Positions 17,030 through 24,462 of a stretch of DNA of 46,894 nucleotides are shown here, piece after piece. The first letter of the stretch is position 1. Each line of letters starts with the position of its first letter. The notes under the pieces were generated by a model. The model saw only the letters and a list, made by a program, of their open reading frames with translations. It had not been told where the DNA came from and did no database searches. Origin of the DNA: Desulfovibrio oxyclinae DSM 11498 (GTDB lineage: Bacteria; Desulfobacterota; Desulfovibrionia; Desulfovibrionales; Desulfovibrionaceae); NCBI RefSeq assembly GCF_000375485.1, contig NZ_AQXE01000010.1, positions 1 to 46,894 of the forward strand, read 5' to 3'. Both the position numbers and the translations under genes were made by a program.

Positions 17030-17779
17030 CTAGTCCCCGCGCTCGGAGGGCGACAGGAACGAGGAGAGCTTCTCGTAAACCAGTCGCGGGTTGTTGTTTT
17101 CAAGAATGGACTTGGCTCCCTCGAAGATGATTTCGAGGTTGAGCTGCTCCTGAAGCGTGCGCGCCTTGAGCTTTGCGGCGAGCGGAATGAAAATCAGCGT
17201 GGACATTGCCGAACCGTAGAAGGTGGTCAGAATGGCTACTGCCATGGCCGGGCCGATGGTGGAGGGATCGTTGAGTCGCGAGAGCATCTGTACGAGACCG
17301 ATGAGCGTTCCCATCATTCCGAAGGCCGGAGCGAGGCTGCCGAGGCGCTTGAATACGTCCTGCCCCACCTGATGGCGTCTGCGCATGGAGTTGATTTCGA
17401 TGGCCAGCGTCGCGTGGATGAGCTGCGTGTCCGCGTTATCCGCGATGAGCTGGCAGGATTTCTTGAGAACCATGTTCTCGGTCTGGACATTTTCAAGGGC
17501 CAGCAATCCTTCTCGGCGGCTGATTTCAGCCACTTTGACCATGATGTTCACCACGTCGCGCGCGCTGGTTTTTCTCTGATGAAAGACCTTGAACGCCGCC
17601 TTCACCGCTTGTAAGACTTCTTCGAACGGAAAGGCGACCATGATCGATGCAAGGGTCCCGCCCACCACGATCATCATGCCGGGGACGTTGAGAAATACGT
17701 CCACGGCACCGCCGATGACAATGGCGCCCACGACGAGTCCGAGGCCGATGATGAGTCCGAGTAGGGTTGCTATATCCAT
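17030..17779 (-). CDS. motA: Flagellar motor stator protein MotA
   Basis: Ion-conducting stator subunit (249 aa) with four membrane helices: MDIATLLGLIIGLGLVVGA, PGMMIVVGGTLASIMVAF, and two further helices near residues 150-205 (LGSLAPAFGMMGTLIGLVQML; MAVAILTTFYGSAMSTLIFI). The charged cytoplasmic loop between helices 2 and 3 and the GMMGTLIGLV segment are typical of MotA/PomA. It is the first gene of the long minus-strand cluster that continues through motB, PilZ, accC, the carboxyltransferase, the carrier protein and ssb. No sigma-28 promoter could be recognised upstream. Confidence 0.93.
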   Translation of the reverse strand: MDIATLLGLIIGLGLVVGAIVIGGAVDVFLNVPGMMIVVGGTLASIMVAFPFEEVLQAVKAAFKVFHQRKTSARDVVNIMVKVAEISRREGLLALENVQTENMVLKKSCQLIADNADTQLIHATLAIEINSMRRRHQVGQDVFKRLGSLAPAFGMMGTLIGLVQMLSRLNDPSTIGPAMAVAILTTFYGSAMSTLIFIPLAAKLKARTLQEQLNLEIIFEGAKSILENNNPRLVYEKLSSFLSPSERGD

Positions 17780-17877
17780 CAGAAATTAACCTGCCTTATG
17801 TCGGATTTGCATTTAATCCGAGAGGTTGCAACTAAAACGGACACGGTTGAAACCACGTCCTCACAGGGAGATTGTTC

Positions 17878-18720
17878 ATGAACAAGCGCAGGACCGTGCT
17901 GCAATCTGTTCGATATATACAGGAAAATGTGGGGAAAATACAACCCGCAAGCGCAGGAATCGTTACGGGCTCAGGCTTGGGCGCCGTGGTGGACGCTTTG
18001 GATGTCGAACACTCCCTGCCCTACTCCGAGATTCCGGGGTTTCCCGTTTCGACTGTGGAGGGCCACGCCGGGAAGCTGGTTTTCGGTCATGCCTATGGCC
18101 GCCCCATCGTCGTCATGCAGGGCAGAATCCACCTTTACGAAGGCTTTACGCCGGACGAAGTGGTGCACGGCATCCGGGTTTTTCACGAGCTGGGCATCAG
18201 AACCGTCATTCTCACCAATGCAGCGGGTGCCCTTGATCCACGGTTCGAGGTAGGTCGTCCCATGCTCGTGACCGACCACATCAATTTTTCCGGCGCGAGC
18301 TGCCTCACCGGAGAAAATGTGGAGGATTGGGGCCCGCGTTTTCCCGACATGAGCCGGGTCTACGATCTCGCTCTGCGTGAGTTGGCCGTTCGCAAGGCGT
18401 TGGAACTCGAAATTCCTCTTGAACGCGGGGTCTATGTTCAGGTTCCCGGACCCAATCTGGAAACTCCGGCCGAAACCCGCGCCTACCGTCGGCTCGGAGC
18501 AGACGCCATCGGCATGTCCACTGCTCTTGAAGCCATGGCCGCCGTGCATTGCGGCATGCGTGTCATGGCGCTTTCATGCCTGACGAACAAGAACGTCCCC
18601 GATGCCATGGAAGAAACGTCCCACGAAGCCGTGCTTGAGGCTGCAGAGCGAGCTTCCAGATCCATCGCATCTCTACTCATGGAAATCCTAAAGGATATTC
18701 CAGATACTGCCGAAGAGTAG
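17878..18720 (+). CDS. Purine nucleoside phosphorylase
   Basis: Phosphorolysis of purine (deoxy)nucleosides to base and (deoxy)ribose-1-phosphate in purine salvage. The 280-aa chain fits the trimeric PNP/MTAP family: phosphate-binding loop TGSGLGAVVD, GRIHLYEGFTPDEV, the strand TNAAGALDPRFEVG, and GADAIGMSTALEAMAA, with the base-binding residues in SCLTNKN. SD GGGAG precedes the ATG at 17878. The SCLTNKN form is more like inosine/guanosine PNP than MTA phosphorylase (inference). It diverges from motA across about 100 nt. Confidence 0.92.
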   Translation: MNKRRTVLQSVRYIQENVGKIQPASAGIVTGSGLGAVVDALDVEHSLPYSEIPGFPVSTVEGHAGKLVFGHAYGRPIVVMQGRIHLYEGFTPDEVVHGIRVFHELGIRTVILTNAAGALDPRFEVGRPMLVTDHINFSGASCLTGENVEDWGPRFPDMSRVYDLALRELAVRKALELEIPLERGVYVQVPGPNLETPAETRAYRRLGADAIGMSTALEAMAAVHCGMRVMALSCLTNKNVPDAMEETSHEAVLEAAERASRSIASLLMEILKDIPDTAEE

Positions 18721-18778
18721 TCAGGACTCGCCCGAATTCGGGGATCGTGCTGCGCAGAAATTCAATACGGGGTATCCA

Positions 18779-19423
18779 ATGAACAAGGCGGCTTGTGTTT
18801 TTCTCATGCTCTTACTCGTGTCGGTGTTGGCCGCGAGTTGTTCCACCGTGAAAGATGGCGCGGTTTCAACCTACGAGTTTGTTTTTGATAGCGAACCGAC
18901 CGCCACTCCCGTTTTTCCGAAAAAGGACGATGTTCTGGTAGATGCCGCGTTTGATGCCGCCGACGAGATGCATTCCAACGTGAACCGGACATTGCTTCCG
19001 GCTGATTCTCCGGTATATATCACCCGTTTCGTGAATATTGAAAACACCGCCGACAGGTCCCCTTTCGGAAAAGTCGTATCCGAGCAGATTGCCGTGAGGC
19101 TCTTTCAGCGCGGCTGGCGGATTGCCGACGGAGCGCCGCCTGAGGATGCCGTGTCCAAGTTCGACAAGCAGGCTGAAGAGCACGAGGACAAGGACCTCAT
19201 CCTGCGTGAGACGGATTACAATATACAACCGTCCATGCTCGTCGGAAGCTACGAAGTGGGCGACGAGTCTGTGCTGGTTCATGCGCGCGTCGTCCGTTTG
19301 CGGGACAAACTTGTGGTCGCAGCGCACGCATGGTCACTGCCCATGAATGATAGGGTGCGCGACCTCCTTGGCCTGACCGAACCGGCTGATAGTATGCGGC
19401 CCACCGTCCGGACCGAATTCTGA
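18779..19423 (+). CDS. FlgO-like outer-membrane lipoprotein
   Basis: A 214-aa lipoprotein: signal peptide with lipobox VLAASC (lipidated Cys at about residue 21). The C-terminal part resembles the FlgO domain (VYITRFVNIENTADRSPFGK; SEQIAVRLFQRGWRI; LVGSYEVGDESVLVHARVV). FlgO-family proteins are outer-membrane lipoproteins linked to flagella in Vibrio and are widespread with unknown roles. The nearest flagellar genes here are motAB, about 1 kb away on the other strand. The usual charged linker is present (EEHEDKDLILRETDYN). There is no close operon partner. Confidence 0.75.
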   Translation: MNKAACVFLMLLLVSVLAASCSTVKDGAVSTYEFVFDSEPTATPVFPKKDDVLVDAAFDAADEMHSNVNRTLLPADSPVYITRFVNIENTADRSPFGKVVSEQIAVRLFQRGWRIADGAPPEDAVSKFDKQAEEHEDKDLILRETDYNIQPSMLVGSYEVGDESVLVHARVVRLRDKLVVAAHAWSLPMNDRVRDLLGLTEPADSMRPTVRTEF

Positions 19424-19466
19424 TTTTCCCTTTTCTCGGTTTGTCTTAAAACTACTCTTTTCCCCC

Positions 19467-19495
19467 TTGACGTTGAAAACGATTTTCACTATCAA
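19467..19495 (+). promoter_or_regulatory. Sigma-70 promoter of the TPR/mini-peptide unit
   Basis: TTGACG (19467-19472), a 17-nt spacer and TATCAA (19490-19495) form a good promoter, predicting a start near 19502. A Fur-type palindrome fills the spacer. Confidence 0.65.
19474..19488. promoter_or_regulatory. Fur-box-like operator
   Basis: TGAAAACGATTTTCA differs at one position from the Desulfovibrio Fur consensus TGAAAATNATTTTCA (recalled from comparative genomics). It lies exactly between the -35 and -10 hexamers, the normal place for iron-dependent repression. Confidence 0.65.
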
Positions 19496-19498
19496 AGA

Positions 19499-19526
19499 GT
19501 TCAAGGCGAACGAAACCTCCTTGAAC
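19499..19526. repeat. Inverted repeat at the start of the TPR leader
   Basis: GTTCAAGG (19499-19506) pairs perfectly with CCTTGAAC (19519-19526) across 12 nt. It coincides with the predicted transcript 5' end, so it may be an RNA hairpin or a second operator. Confidence 0.55.
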
Positions 19527-19565
19527 CCAATGACAGAAAACACCTCCATTCTTCACTGTAACCTG

Positions 19566-19592
19566 CCGGGACCGATCCCCCCTCGGTCCCGG
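19566..19592 (+). repeat. Strong GC hairpin in the TPR leader
   Basis: CCGGGACCGA (19566-19575) and TCGGTCCCGG (19583-19592) form a perfect 10-bp stem with a 7-nt C-rich loop, 12 nt before the SD AAAGGAG. No T-run follows, so it is not a simple terminator. It may stabilise the mRNA or control translation. Confidence 0.6.
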
Positions 19593-19617
19593 CGAAATCT
19601 TTCAAAGGAGATTCCGA

Positions 19618-19926
19618 ATGAATAATGTAAAATTTGTGGGACATCTCAATCGTGAAGGTATGAAGGCCCTGTCCGAAGGAGACCTGATGAACGCCAGGTT
19701 CCTCCTGTATCAGGCTCTCGACAAATGCCGTCTTTTCAAATCGCCTCTCAACGAAGCAAAGATTCGAAACAATCTCGGGCTGGTGCTTCAGCAGGATGGG
19801 GACTTGAATTCTGCGTCCGAGAATTTTCAGGCTGCATTGAAAATTGTAAGAGATGAAGTTGGTGAGGAAACCGGAATTTTTAAGCGAATCGAAACGAATT
19901 ACCGCCGCTGCGGTTGCGCAGCTTAG
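19618..19926 (+). CDS. Small TPR protein, putatively iron-regulated
   Basis: A 102-aa soluble protein made of about two to three tetratricopeptide helical hairpins (EGMKALSEGDLMNARFLLYQ; NNLGLVLQQDGDLNSASENF) followed by a basic tail ending in RRCGCAA. TPRs bind peptides or partner proteins; no enzymatic domain is present. SD AAAGGAG precedes the ATG. The gene has its own promoter with a Fur-type box and a structured leader of about 115 nt. The stop codon overlaps the SD of a 43-codon ORF. The function is unknown; an adaptor needed under iron limitation is a guess from the regulation. Confidence 0.8.
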   Translation: MNNVKFVGHLNREGMKALSEGDLMNARFLLYQALDKCRLFKSPLNEAKIRNNLGLVLQQDGDLNSASENFQAALKIVRDEVGEETGIFKRIETNYRRCGCAA

Positions 19927-19935
19927 GAGAGCCTC

Positions 19936-20067
19936 ATGAGCAACAGGCCAACCCTTTCCTCCGGTGACAGGAAGCGATTTCTCAAAAACGCCTTCAAGGC
20001 GTTCGGCAGCAGTTCGGATCGTCCTTCAAGGCGGGATGGAACGCCCAAAACCAGCGGCGACGGATAG
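19936..20067 (+). CDS. 43-residue basic peptide downstream of the TPR gene
   Basis: A short ORF (MSNRPTLSSGDRKRFLKNAF..., 43 aa) rich in Arg, Lys and Ser, with no membrane segment. AGGAGAG overlapping the TPR stop codon provides an SD 5-6 nt before the ATG, and a rho-independent terminator follows directly. This layout is that of a translationally coupled second cistron. The family is unknown, and it could still be a chance ORF. Confidence 0.5.
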   Translation: MSNRPTLSSGDRKRFLKNAFKAFGSSSDRPSRRDGTPKTSGDG

Positions 20068-20076
20068 AACTCATCA

Positions 20077-20098
20077 AACCCGGCCCGGCCGGGTTTTT
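20077..20098 (+). terminator. Rho-independent terminator after the TPR unit
   Basis: AACCCGG and CCGGGTT form the stem and are followed by a T-run of six or more. It ends the TPR/mini-peptide transcript and lies directly before the 3' end of the convergent gene at 20099. Confidence 0.8.
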
Positions 20099-20602
20099 TC
20101 ATGACAAAAGGCTGTTGGCGAGCAGAAAGACGAGGACCACGGCGATTGCCCCGCCGAGAAGCATGAGCGGCACCGGGATGCTTCTGAATCTGTCCGGCGT
20201 GGACGGTGCTCCGGCCCCCGCGAATTCTTCGGCCCCGTCTCGCAGTACCAGATACAGGTACCCATTGGACGTGACCGCTGCATATTTCCCTTGTGCGAAG
20301 CGCTCGCAATGCTCATCCAGCGCCTCACGCGGAGCGGAGCGTCCGTTTGGCATGGAGCTTTGCAGATATCCGGAAACCAACAGCGCCTCTTCGGGCGTGA
20401 TGCCGTGCCGAGTTGCTATATCCGTGAAAAAATCGTGCATCGTATCGTTGTCTCGAAAGATGATGCGCGCTGTCTCAAGATTCATGGAATACAAGGCGTG
20501 TTGCATGGCTTCCCCGCTGGATGCGTCAAGTGTGCGGTTCAAATCTTCCTTGGGAACCGGAACCTGCCATGATGTAACGGTTACGCGCATTGGCGACTGC
20601 AC
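20099..20602 (-). CDS. C-terminally membrane-anchored protein of unknown function
   Basis: The function is not recognised. The protein has up to 167 aa: a soluble N-terminal part of about 130 residues with mixed helices, an Ala/Pro-rich linker, and one C-terminal hydrophobic helix (IPVPLMLLGGAIAVVLVFLLANS), as in tail-anchored proteins. A GTG at 20602 and an ATG at 20590 are both possible starts; neither has a strong SD. It is divergent from the shikimate kinase gene and converges on the TPR unit. Confidence 0.65.
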   Translation of the reverse strand: MQSPMRVTVTSWQVPVPKEDLNRTLDASSGEAMQHALYSMNLETARIIFRDNDTMHDFFTDIATRHGITPEEALLVSGYLQSSMPNGRSAPREALDEHCERFAQGKYAAVTSNGYLYLVLRDGAEEFAGAGAPSTPDRFRSIPVPLMLLGGAIAVVLVFLLANSLLS

Positions 20603-20646
20603 GCAAGTCCGCCCGGGACATGCCTGTGCAAAACGTTCCTTTGCCG

Positions 20647-20675
20647 TTGCCAGAGGCGATTGGTTGAGCTATTTT
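20647..20675 (+). promoter_or_regulatory. Candidate promoter for shikimate kinase, predicting a leaderless mRNA
   Basis: TTGCCA (20647-20652), a 17-nt spacer and TATTTT (20670-20675). The predicted transcription start falls at about 20682, the A of the start codon. There is no SD before that codon. Confidence 0.45.
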
Positions 20676-20681
20676 GTTCTT

Positions 20682-21194
20682 ATGCGAAACATTTACCTGA
20701 TAGGCCCCCGCGGTTGCGGCAAGACGACCATCGGCAAAGAACTGGCCGACAGGCTTGATATGCCCTTCGTGGACACGGATGCTGTCTTTCTTGACAGGCA
20801 CGGCACCATAGCCGATTTCGTGGCCCACAACGGGTGGGACGCTTTTCGCGACGCCGAGGCCGAAATTCTCGCTTCTATTGCCGACAGGGCGGGAACTGTT
20901 GTCGGATGCGGCGGTGGAATCGTTCTTCGCGAAAGCAATCGCGAGCTCCTCAGGAAAGGTTTCTGCGTTTATCTCAAGGCATCCGCGGATGAGCTTGCGC
21001 GCCGACTCAGGGCTGACCCCTCTCAGGAACAGCGCCCTTCCCTGACAGGCAATCCGCTCGACGATGAAATACGACAGGTGTTGCAGGAGCGGGAGCCGCT
21101 ATATTTTGACTGCGCCAATCTGGTGATGAAAGTCTCCGAGCCTTGGCGCATCGCTGATTTTGTTGCGGAAAAGGTTAAATCCGGCTTCTTCTGA
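20682..21194 (+). CDS. aroK: Shikimate kinase
   Basis: Phosphorylates shikimate to shikimate-3-phosphate in aromatic amino acid synthesis. The 170-aa protein has the P-loop GPRGCGKTTIG, the shikimate-binding DTD (MPFVDTD), and the GCGGGIVLRE motif; the lid region is near RLRADPSQEQRPSL. The ATG at 20682 places the P-loop directly at the N-terminus, as the family requires; upstream in-frame codons run antisense to the neighbouring gene and are not coding. No SD is seen. Chorismate synthase, another enzyme of the same pathway, is 2.1 kb downstream, with the potassium uptake genes between them. Confidence 0.92.
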   Translation: MRNIYLIGPRGCGKTTIGKELADRLDMPFVDTDAVFLDRHGTIADFVAHNGWDAFRDAEAEILASIADRAGTVVGCGGGIVLRESNRELLRKGFCVYLKASADELARRLRADPSQEQRPSLTGNPLDDEIRQVLQEREPLYFDCANLVMKVSEPWRIADFVAEKVKSGFF

Positions 21195-21294
21195 ACCGGA
21201 AGTCTCCTTCAACCGTCTTTTGTGGCACGGTCCTGAAAAGAATTCCTGTTTCGAGGCGGTTGCGTTCCGTACGCGGCGGGCGTAAGGACGTGTG

Positions 21295-22659
21295 ATGCGA
21301 ACCAAGCTGCTGACGCCATTCTGGCTGCCGGTCCATTTCTTCACTCTCGGCATTCTTGTGGGAACAGTGCTGCTTCATGCTGACGCGGCTCATCCCGGCC
21401 AGACGCTTTCGTGGTTGGACAGCCTGTTCACGGCTACCTCCGCCATGTGCGTCACCGGCCTGATCGTCGTGGATACGGGGTCGTTCTTCTCCCCTTACGG
21501 ACAGGGGGTAATCCTCGCCCTGATCCAACTGGGCGGCCTCGGCATCATGACTTACACCAGTCTGGCCCTCTACCTGTTGGGGCAACACGTTTCACTTGCG
21601 GACAGGCTGGCTGTCAGCAACAGCCTCCTGCACGATCCGAGCTTCAGCCTGAAGAGTTTCCTGCTGCGCGTGGTGATCGGCACTTTTGCCATAGAGCTGG
21701 TCGGAACCGCCCTGCTCTACTTCTCTCATCCCGGCGGGTTCTCCCTCTGGTCCGCCTTCTTTCACTCCATCAGCGCATTCTGCAACGCCGGTTTTTCACT
21801 GTATTCGGACAGCCTGACCCGTTGGCAGGGTGATTGGGGCGTCTGTTCGATCTTCATGGCACTCATCATCCTCGGTGGGCTTGGCTTCTACGTACTCAAC
21901 GAGTTGGCGACCCGAATTGCGGACGCGGCCCGTCTGCGACCTCCCAGAAACGGAAGTTGTTATTTTTTCACATGGCATACCAGCGTCGTGCTCAAAACGA
22001 CCGCTTTTCTCATAGTGGCAGGAACTCTGGCCATCTATTTTGCCGAGATGTACGGCAGCGGCTGGTCCGGGCCATGGCACAAGGAGTTGCTCAAGGCCCT
22101 GTTCAATTCGGTTACCAGCCGTACCGCCGGATTCAACACCATGGAAATGGCAGACCTGACGAACGTGTCGCTGGTGCTCATTCTCATGCTCATGCTCATC
22201 GGCGGCTCGCCTGGATCCTGTGCTGGCGGGGTGAAAACCACCACGTTCCGCGCGATTTGGGGATTCATCGTCGCCCAGTTCAAAGGTGCCGAGCAGGCTC
22301 GGGTCGGACGCTTCGCTCTGGATCTGCATTCCATGCGGCGGGCGCTGACGCTGGCTGTCTTCGCGGCTTTCATCGTCGGCTTCTCTTCCCTTGCACTCGA
22401 AATAACTGAAGGCGGCGACCTGCCGCATCACATGGTTCGCGGGCATTTTCTGGATACACTTTTCGAGGTGGTGTCTGCATTCGGAACCGTGGGACTCTCC
22501 ACCGGGATCACCGACTCGCTTTCCGCTCCGGGCAAAGGTGTGATAATCATGCTCATGTTCGTGGGCAGGCTCGGCCCCATCTGGCTGCTCTCGGCACTGC
22601 ACAGTTGGCAGCGGCCGACGAGATACAAGGTTCCCGAAGACAGCCTGCCGCTTGGCTAA
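21295..22659 (+). CDS. Potassium uptake channel subunit, TrkH/KtrB family
   Basis: Membrane subunit of a Trk/Ktr K+ (or Na+-coupled K+) uptake system. The 454-aa protein has the four pore-loop repeats, visible as TSAMCVTGLIVVD, SISAFCNAGFSLY, SVTSRTAGFNTME and VVSAFGTVGLSTGI. All keep the selectivity-filter glycine, with about ten membrane helices around them. The ATG at 21295 has AAGGA at proper spacing; GTG at 21292 is the alternative. The short N-terminus favours KtrB over TrkH. The regulatory subunit gene starts 12 nt after the stop codon. Confidence 0.92.
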   Translation: MRTKLLTPFWLPVHFFTLGILVGTVLLHADAAHPGQTLSWLDSLFTATSAMCVTGLIVVDTGSFFSPYGQGVILALIQLGGLGIMTYTSLALYLLGQHVSLADRLAVSNSLLHDPSFSLKSFLLRVVIGTFAIELVGTALLYFSHPGGFSLWSAFFHSISAFCNAGFSLYSDSLTRWQGDWGVCSIFMALIILGGLGFYVLNELATRIADAARLRPPRNGSCYFFTWHTSVVLKTTAFLIVAGTLAIYFAEMYGSGWSGPWHKELLKALFNSVTSRTAGFNTMEMADLTNVSLVLILMLMLIGGSPGSCAGGVKTTTFRAIWGFIVAQFKGAEQARVGRFALDLHSMRRALTLAVFAAFIVGFSSLALEITEGGDLPHHMVRGHFLDTLFEVVSAFGTVGLSTGITDSLSAPGKGVIIMLMFVGRLGPIWLLSALHSWQRPTRYKVPEDSLPLG

Positions 22660-22671
22660 TCGAGGATAATC

Positions 22672-23331
22672 ATGACGAAACAACGCGAAATCGGAGTAAT
22701 AGGACTCGGCAAATTCGGCGGTTCTCTTGCGCTGGCTCTGCAGGAGCTGGAGATCGACGTACTGGCCATAGACCGTTACGAGGCCAATGTGCGCCAGATG
22801 CGTGACCGGCTGCCGCAGGTCTTTCAGGCCGACGGCACTGACAAGGCCGCACTGGAACAGCTGGGATTCAATGATATGGAGCAGGTGGTGGTTTCCATCG
22901 GCAATTCCATGGAATCCAGCATTCTGGTTGTGCTGAACCTGCAGGACCTGGGGGTCAAGAACATCTGGGTCAAGGCCGTGAGTTCACAGCATGAAAAGGT
23001 GCTGCAGCGGCTCGGGGTGGACTTCGTGGTTTTTCCCGAGCAGTTCGTGGCCAAGCAGATGGCTCACAGGCTGGCTGTTCCCGGCATCATGGACTACCTC
23101 GGTCTCGGCGACGACGTGCTGACACGCGAGATCGAAGTGGAGGAATGGCAGAACCGCACGCTCAGGGATTTGGATCTCACCAACGAGCATCAGGTGCAGG
23201 TCGTTGCCATCAAATACAAGGGCAGCGAGCATTTCACATTCGTCCCGAGTCCTGACAAACCGCTGGAGGAAGGCGACGTGCTCGTGGTTCTCGGCAAAGC
23301 GGAAAACGTTCTCAAGCTCAAGAAAACCTAG
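22672..23331 (+). CDS. Potassium channel regulatory subunit, TrkA/KtrA family (RCK)
   Basis: Cytoplasmic gating ring protein that binds NAD(H) or ADP/ATP and controls the membrane subunit encoded just upstream. The 219 aa comprise one RCK_N Rossmann domain (IGVIGLGKFGGSLALALQ; glycine motif GLGKFG; acidic end of strand 2 at AIDRYE) and one TrkA_C domain (about 140-219). A single RCK unit is the KtrA arrangement; TrkA of E. coli has two. SD GAGG precedes the ATG. The gene is followed by aroC after 8 nt. Confidence 0.92.
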   Translation: MTKQREIGVIGLGKFGGSLALALQELEIDVLAIDRYEANVRQMRDRLPQVFQADGTDKAALEQLGFNDMEQVVVSIGNSMESSILVVLNLQDLGVKNIWVKAVSSQHEKVLQRLGVDFVVFPEQFVAKQMAHRLAVPGIMDYLGLGDDVLTREIEVEEWQNRTLRDLDLTNEHQVQVVAIKYKGSEHFTFVPSPDKPLEEGDVLVVLGKAENVLKLKKT

Positions 23332-23339
23332 GGGGTACG

Positions 23340-24404
23340 ATGAGCGGCAATACTTTCGGCGAGCTCTTCACGCTCACCACCTTCGGTGAATCCCACGGCC
23401 CCGGCCTCGGCGGCGTGGTGGACGGCTGTCCCGCCGGAATCCCCATGTCCGAAGAGATCGTCCAGCAGGAGCTGGATCGTCGCAAACCCGGTCAGGGAGC
23501 GGCTTCCACCGCACGTAAGGAATCCGATACCGTCAGGATTTATTCCGGCGTGTTCGAAGGGCAGACCACCGGCACCCCCATCGGGTTCGTGGTGGAGAAC
23601 GAGGACCAGCGTTCCAGAGACTACTCACGCGTCAAGGACGTCTTTCGCCCCGGCCACGCAGACTTCACGTATCACTCGAAGTTTGGCGGCGTGCGCGACT
23701 ACCGCGGCGGCGGACGTTCCTCCGGCCGTGAGACCGTGGCCCGCGTGGCGGGAGGAGCTGTAGCCCTTGAGTTTCTGCGTAGTGAAGGGATTTCCGTCTT
23801 TGCCTACACGGCCGAGATCGGAGGAATTTCCGCAGACCCGGTGGATATGGAGAATGCCCAGAATAATCCCTTCTTTTCACCTGATGGAGAGGTGGTGGAG
23901 AAATGGGAGGAGCGTATCCGTGAGGTCAAGGGGCTGGGTGACACCCTTGGCGGTGTTGTCGAGGTCCGCATAGCTGGATTGGCTCCGGGCATCGGGGAAC
24001 CGGTTTTCGACAAGCTGGACGCGCGTCTGGCATACGCCCTCATGGGCGTAGGCGCGGTCAAGGCCGTCGAGATTGGCTCCGGCTGCGATGCGGCCCGTAA
24101 ACTCGGTAGCGAGAACAACGACTATATGACCACCGCCGGATTTTCGTCCAACAACGCAGGCGGGATCCTCGGCGGTATTTCCAGCGGGCAGGACGTGGTG
24201 GCTCGCGCATTCGTCAAGCCCATCCCATCCATCGCGCAGGAACAGCACTGCATGGACGTGGAGGGAAAACGGGTATGCATGCGTATCGGCGGCAGGCACG
24301 ACATCTGCGCCATTCCAAGAATCAACCCGGTGCTGAAGGCCATGACGGCCCTCACGCTGGCAGACCTGATTCTCCGTGACCGTCGGCTCGGCGTCAGACC
24401 GTAG
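23340..24404 (+). CDS. aroC: Chorismate synthase
   Basis: Converts EPSP to chorismate, using reduced FMN as a catalyst; last common step of aromatic synthesis. The 354-aa sequence shows the signatures GESHGPGLGGVVDGCPAG near the N-terminus, DYRGGGRSSGRETVARVAGG in the middle and RHDICAIPR near the C-terminus. SD GGGGG lies before the ATG. It follows the KtrA-like gene by 8 nt, so aromatic synthesis and K+ uptake are probably co-transcribed (inference). A strong terminator follows. Confidence 0.96.
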   Translation: MSGNTFGELFTLTTFGESHGPGLGGVVDGCPAGIPMSEEIVQQELDRRKPGQGAASTARKESDTVRIYSGVFEGQTTGTPIGFVVENEDQRSRDYSRVKDVFRPGHADFTYHSKFGGVRDYRGGGRSSGRETVARVAGGAVALEFLRSEGISVFAYTAEIGGISADPVDMENAQNNPFFSPDGEVVEKWEERIREVKGLGDTLGGVVEVRIAGLAPGIGEPVFDKLDARLAYALMGVGAVKAVEIGSGCDAARKLGSENNDYMTTAGFSSNNAGGILGGISSGQDVVARAFVKPIPSIAQEQHCMDVEGKRVCMRIGGRHDICAIPRINPVLKAMTALTLADLILRDRRLGVRP

Positions 24405-24425
24405 TCGCGATTATCTGAAAAGAAG

Positions 24426-24459
24426 AAAGGGAGGACGCCTTCGGCGTTCTCCCTTTTTT
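24426..24459. terminator. Bidirectional terminator between aroC and the DEAD-box gene
   Basis: GGGAGGACGCC pairs with GGCGTTCTCCC around a TTC loop (one wobble pair), followed by six T. A-rich sequence on the other side makes it usable for the converging DEAD-box gene, which ends at 24463. Confidence 0.85.
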
Positions 24460-24462
24460 GAT

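Noticed and set aside
17802..17820. CGGATT/AATCCG dyad between motA and the PNP gene
   Set aside because: Only 6 bp arms, no fit to a sigma-28 or known operator pattern; likely chance.
20115..20681. 189-codon N-terminal extension of shikimate kinase
   Set aside because: Shikimate kinases start a few residues before the P-loop; the extension is antisense to the membrane-anchored protein gene.
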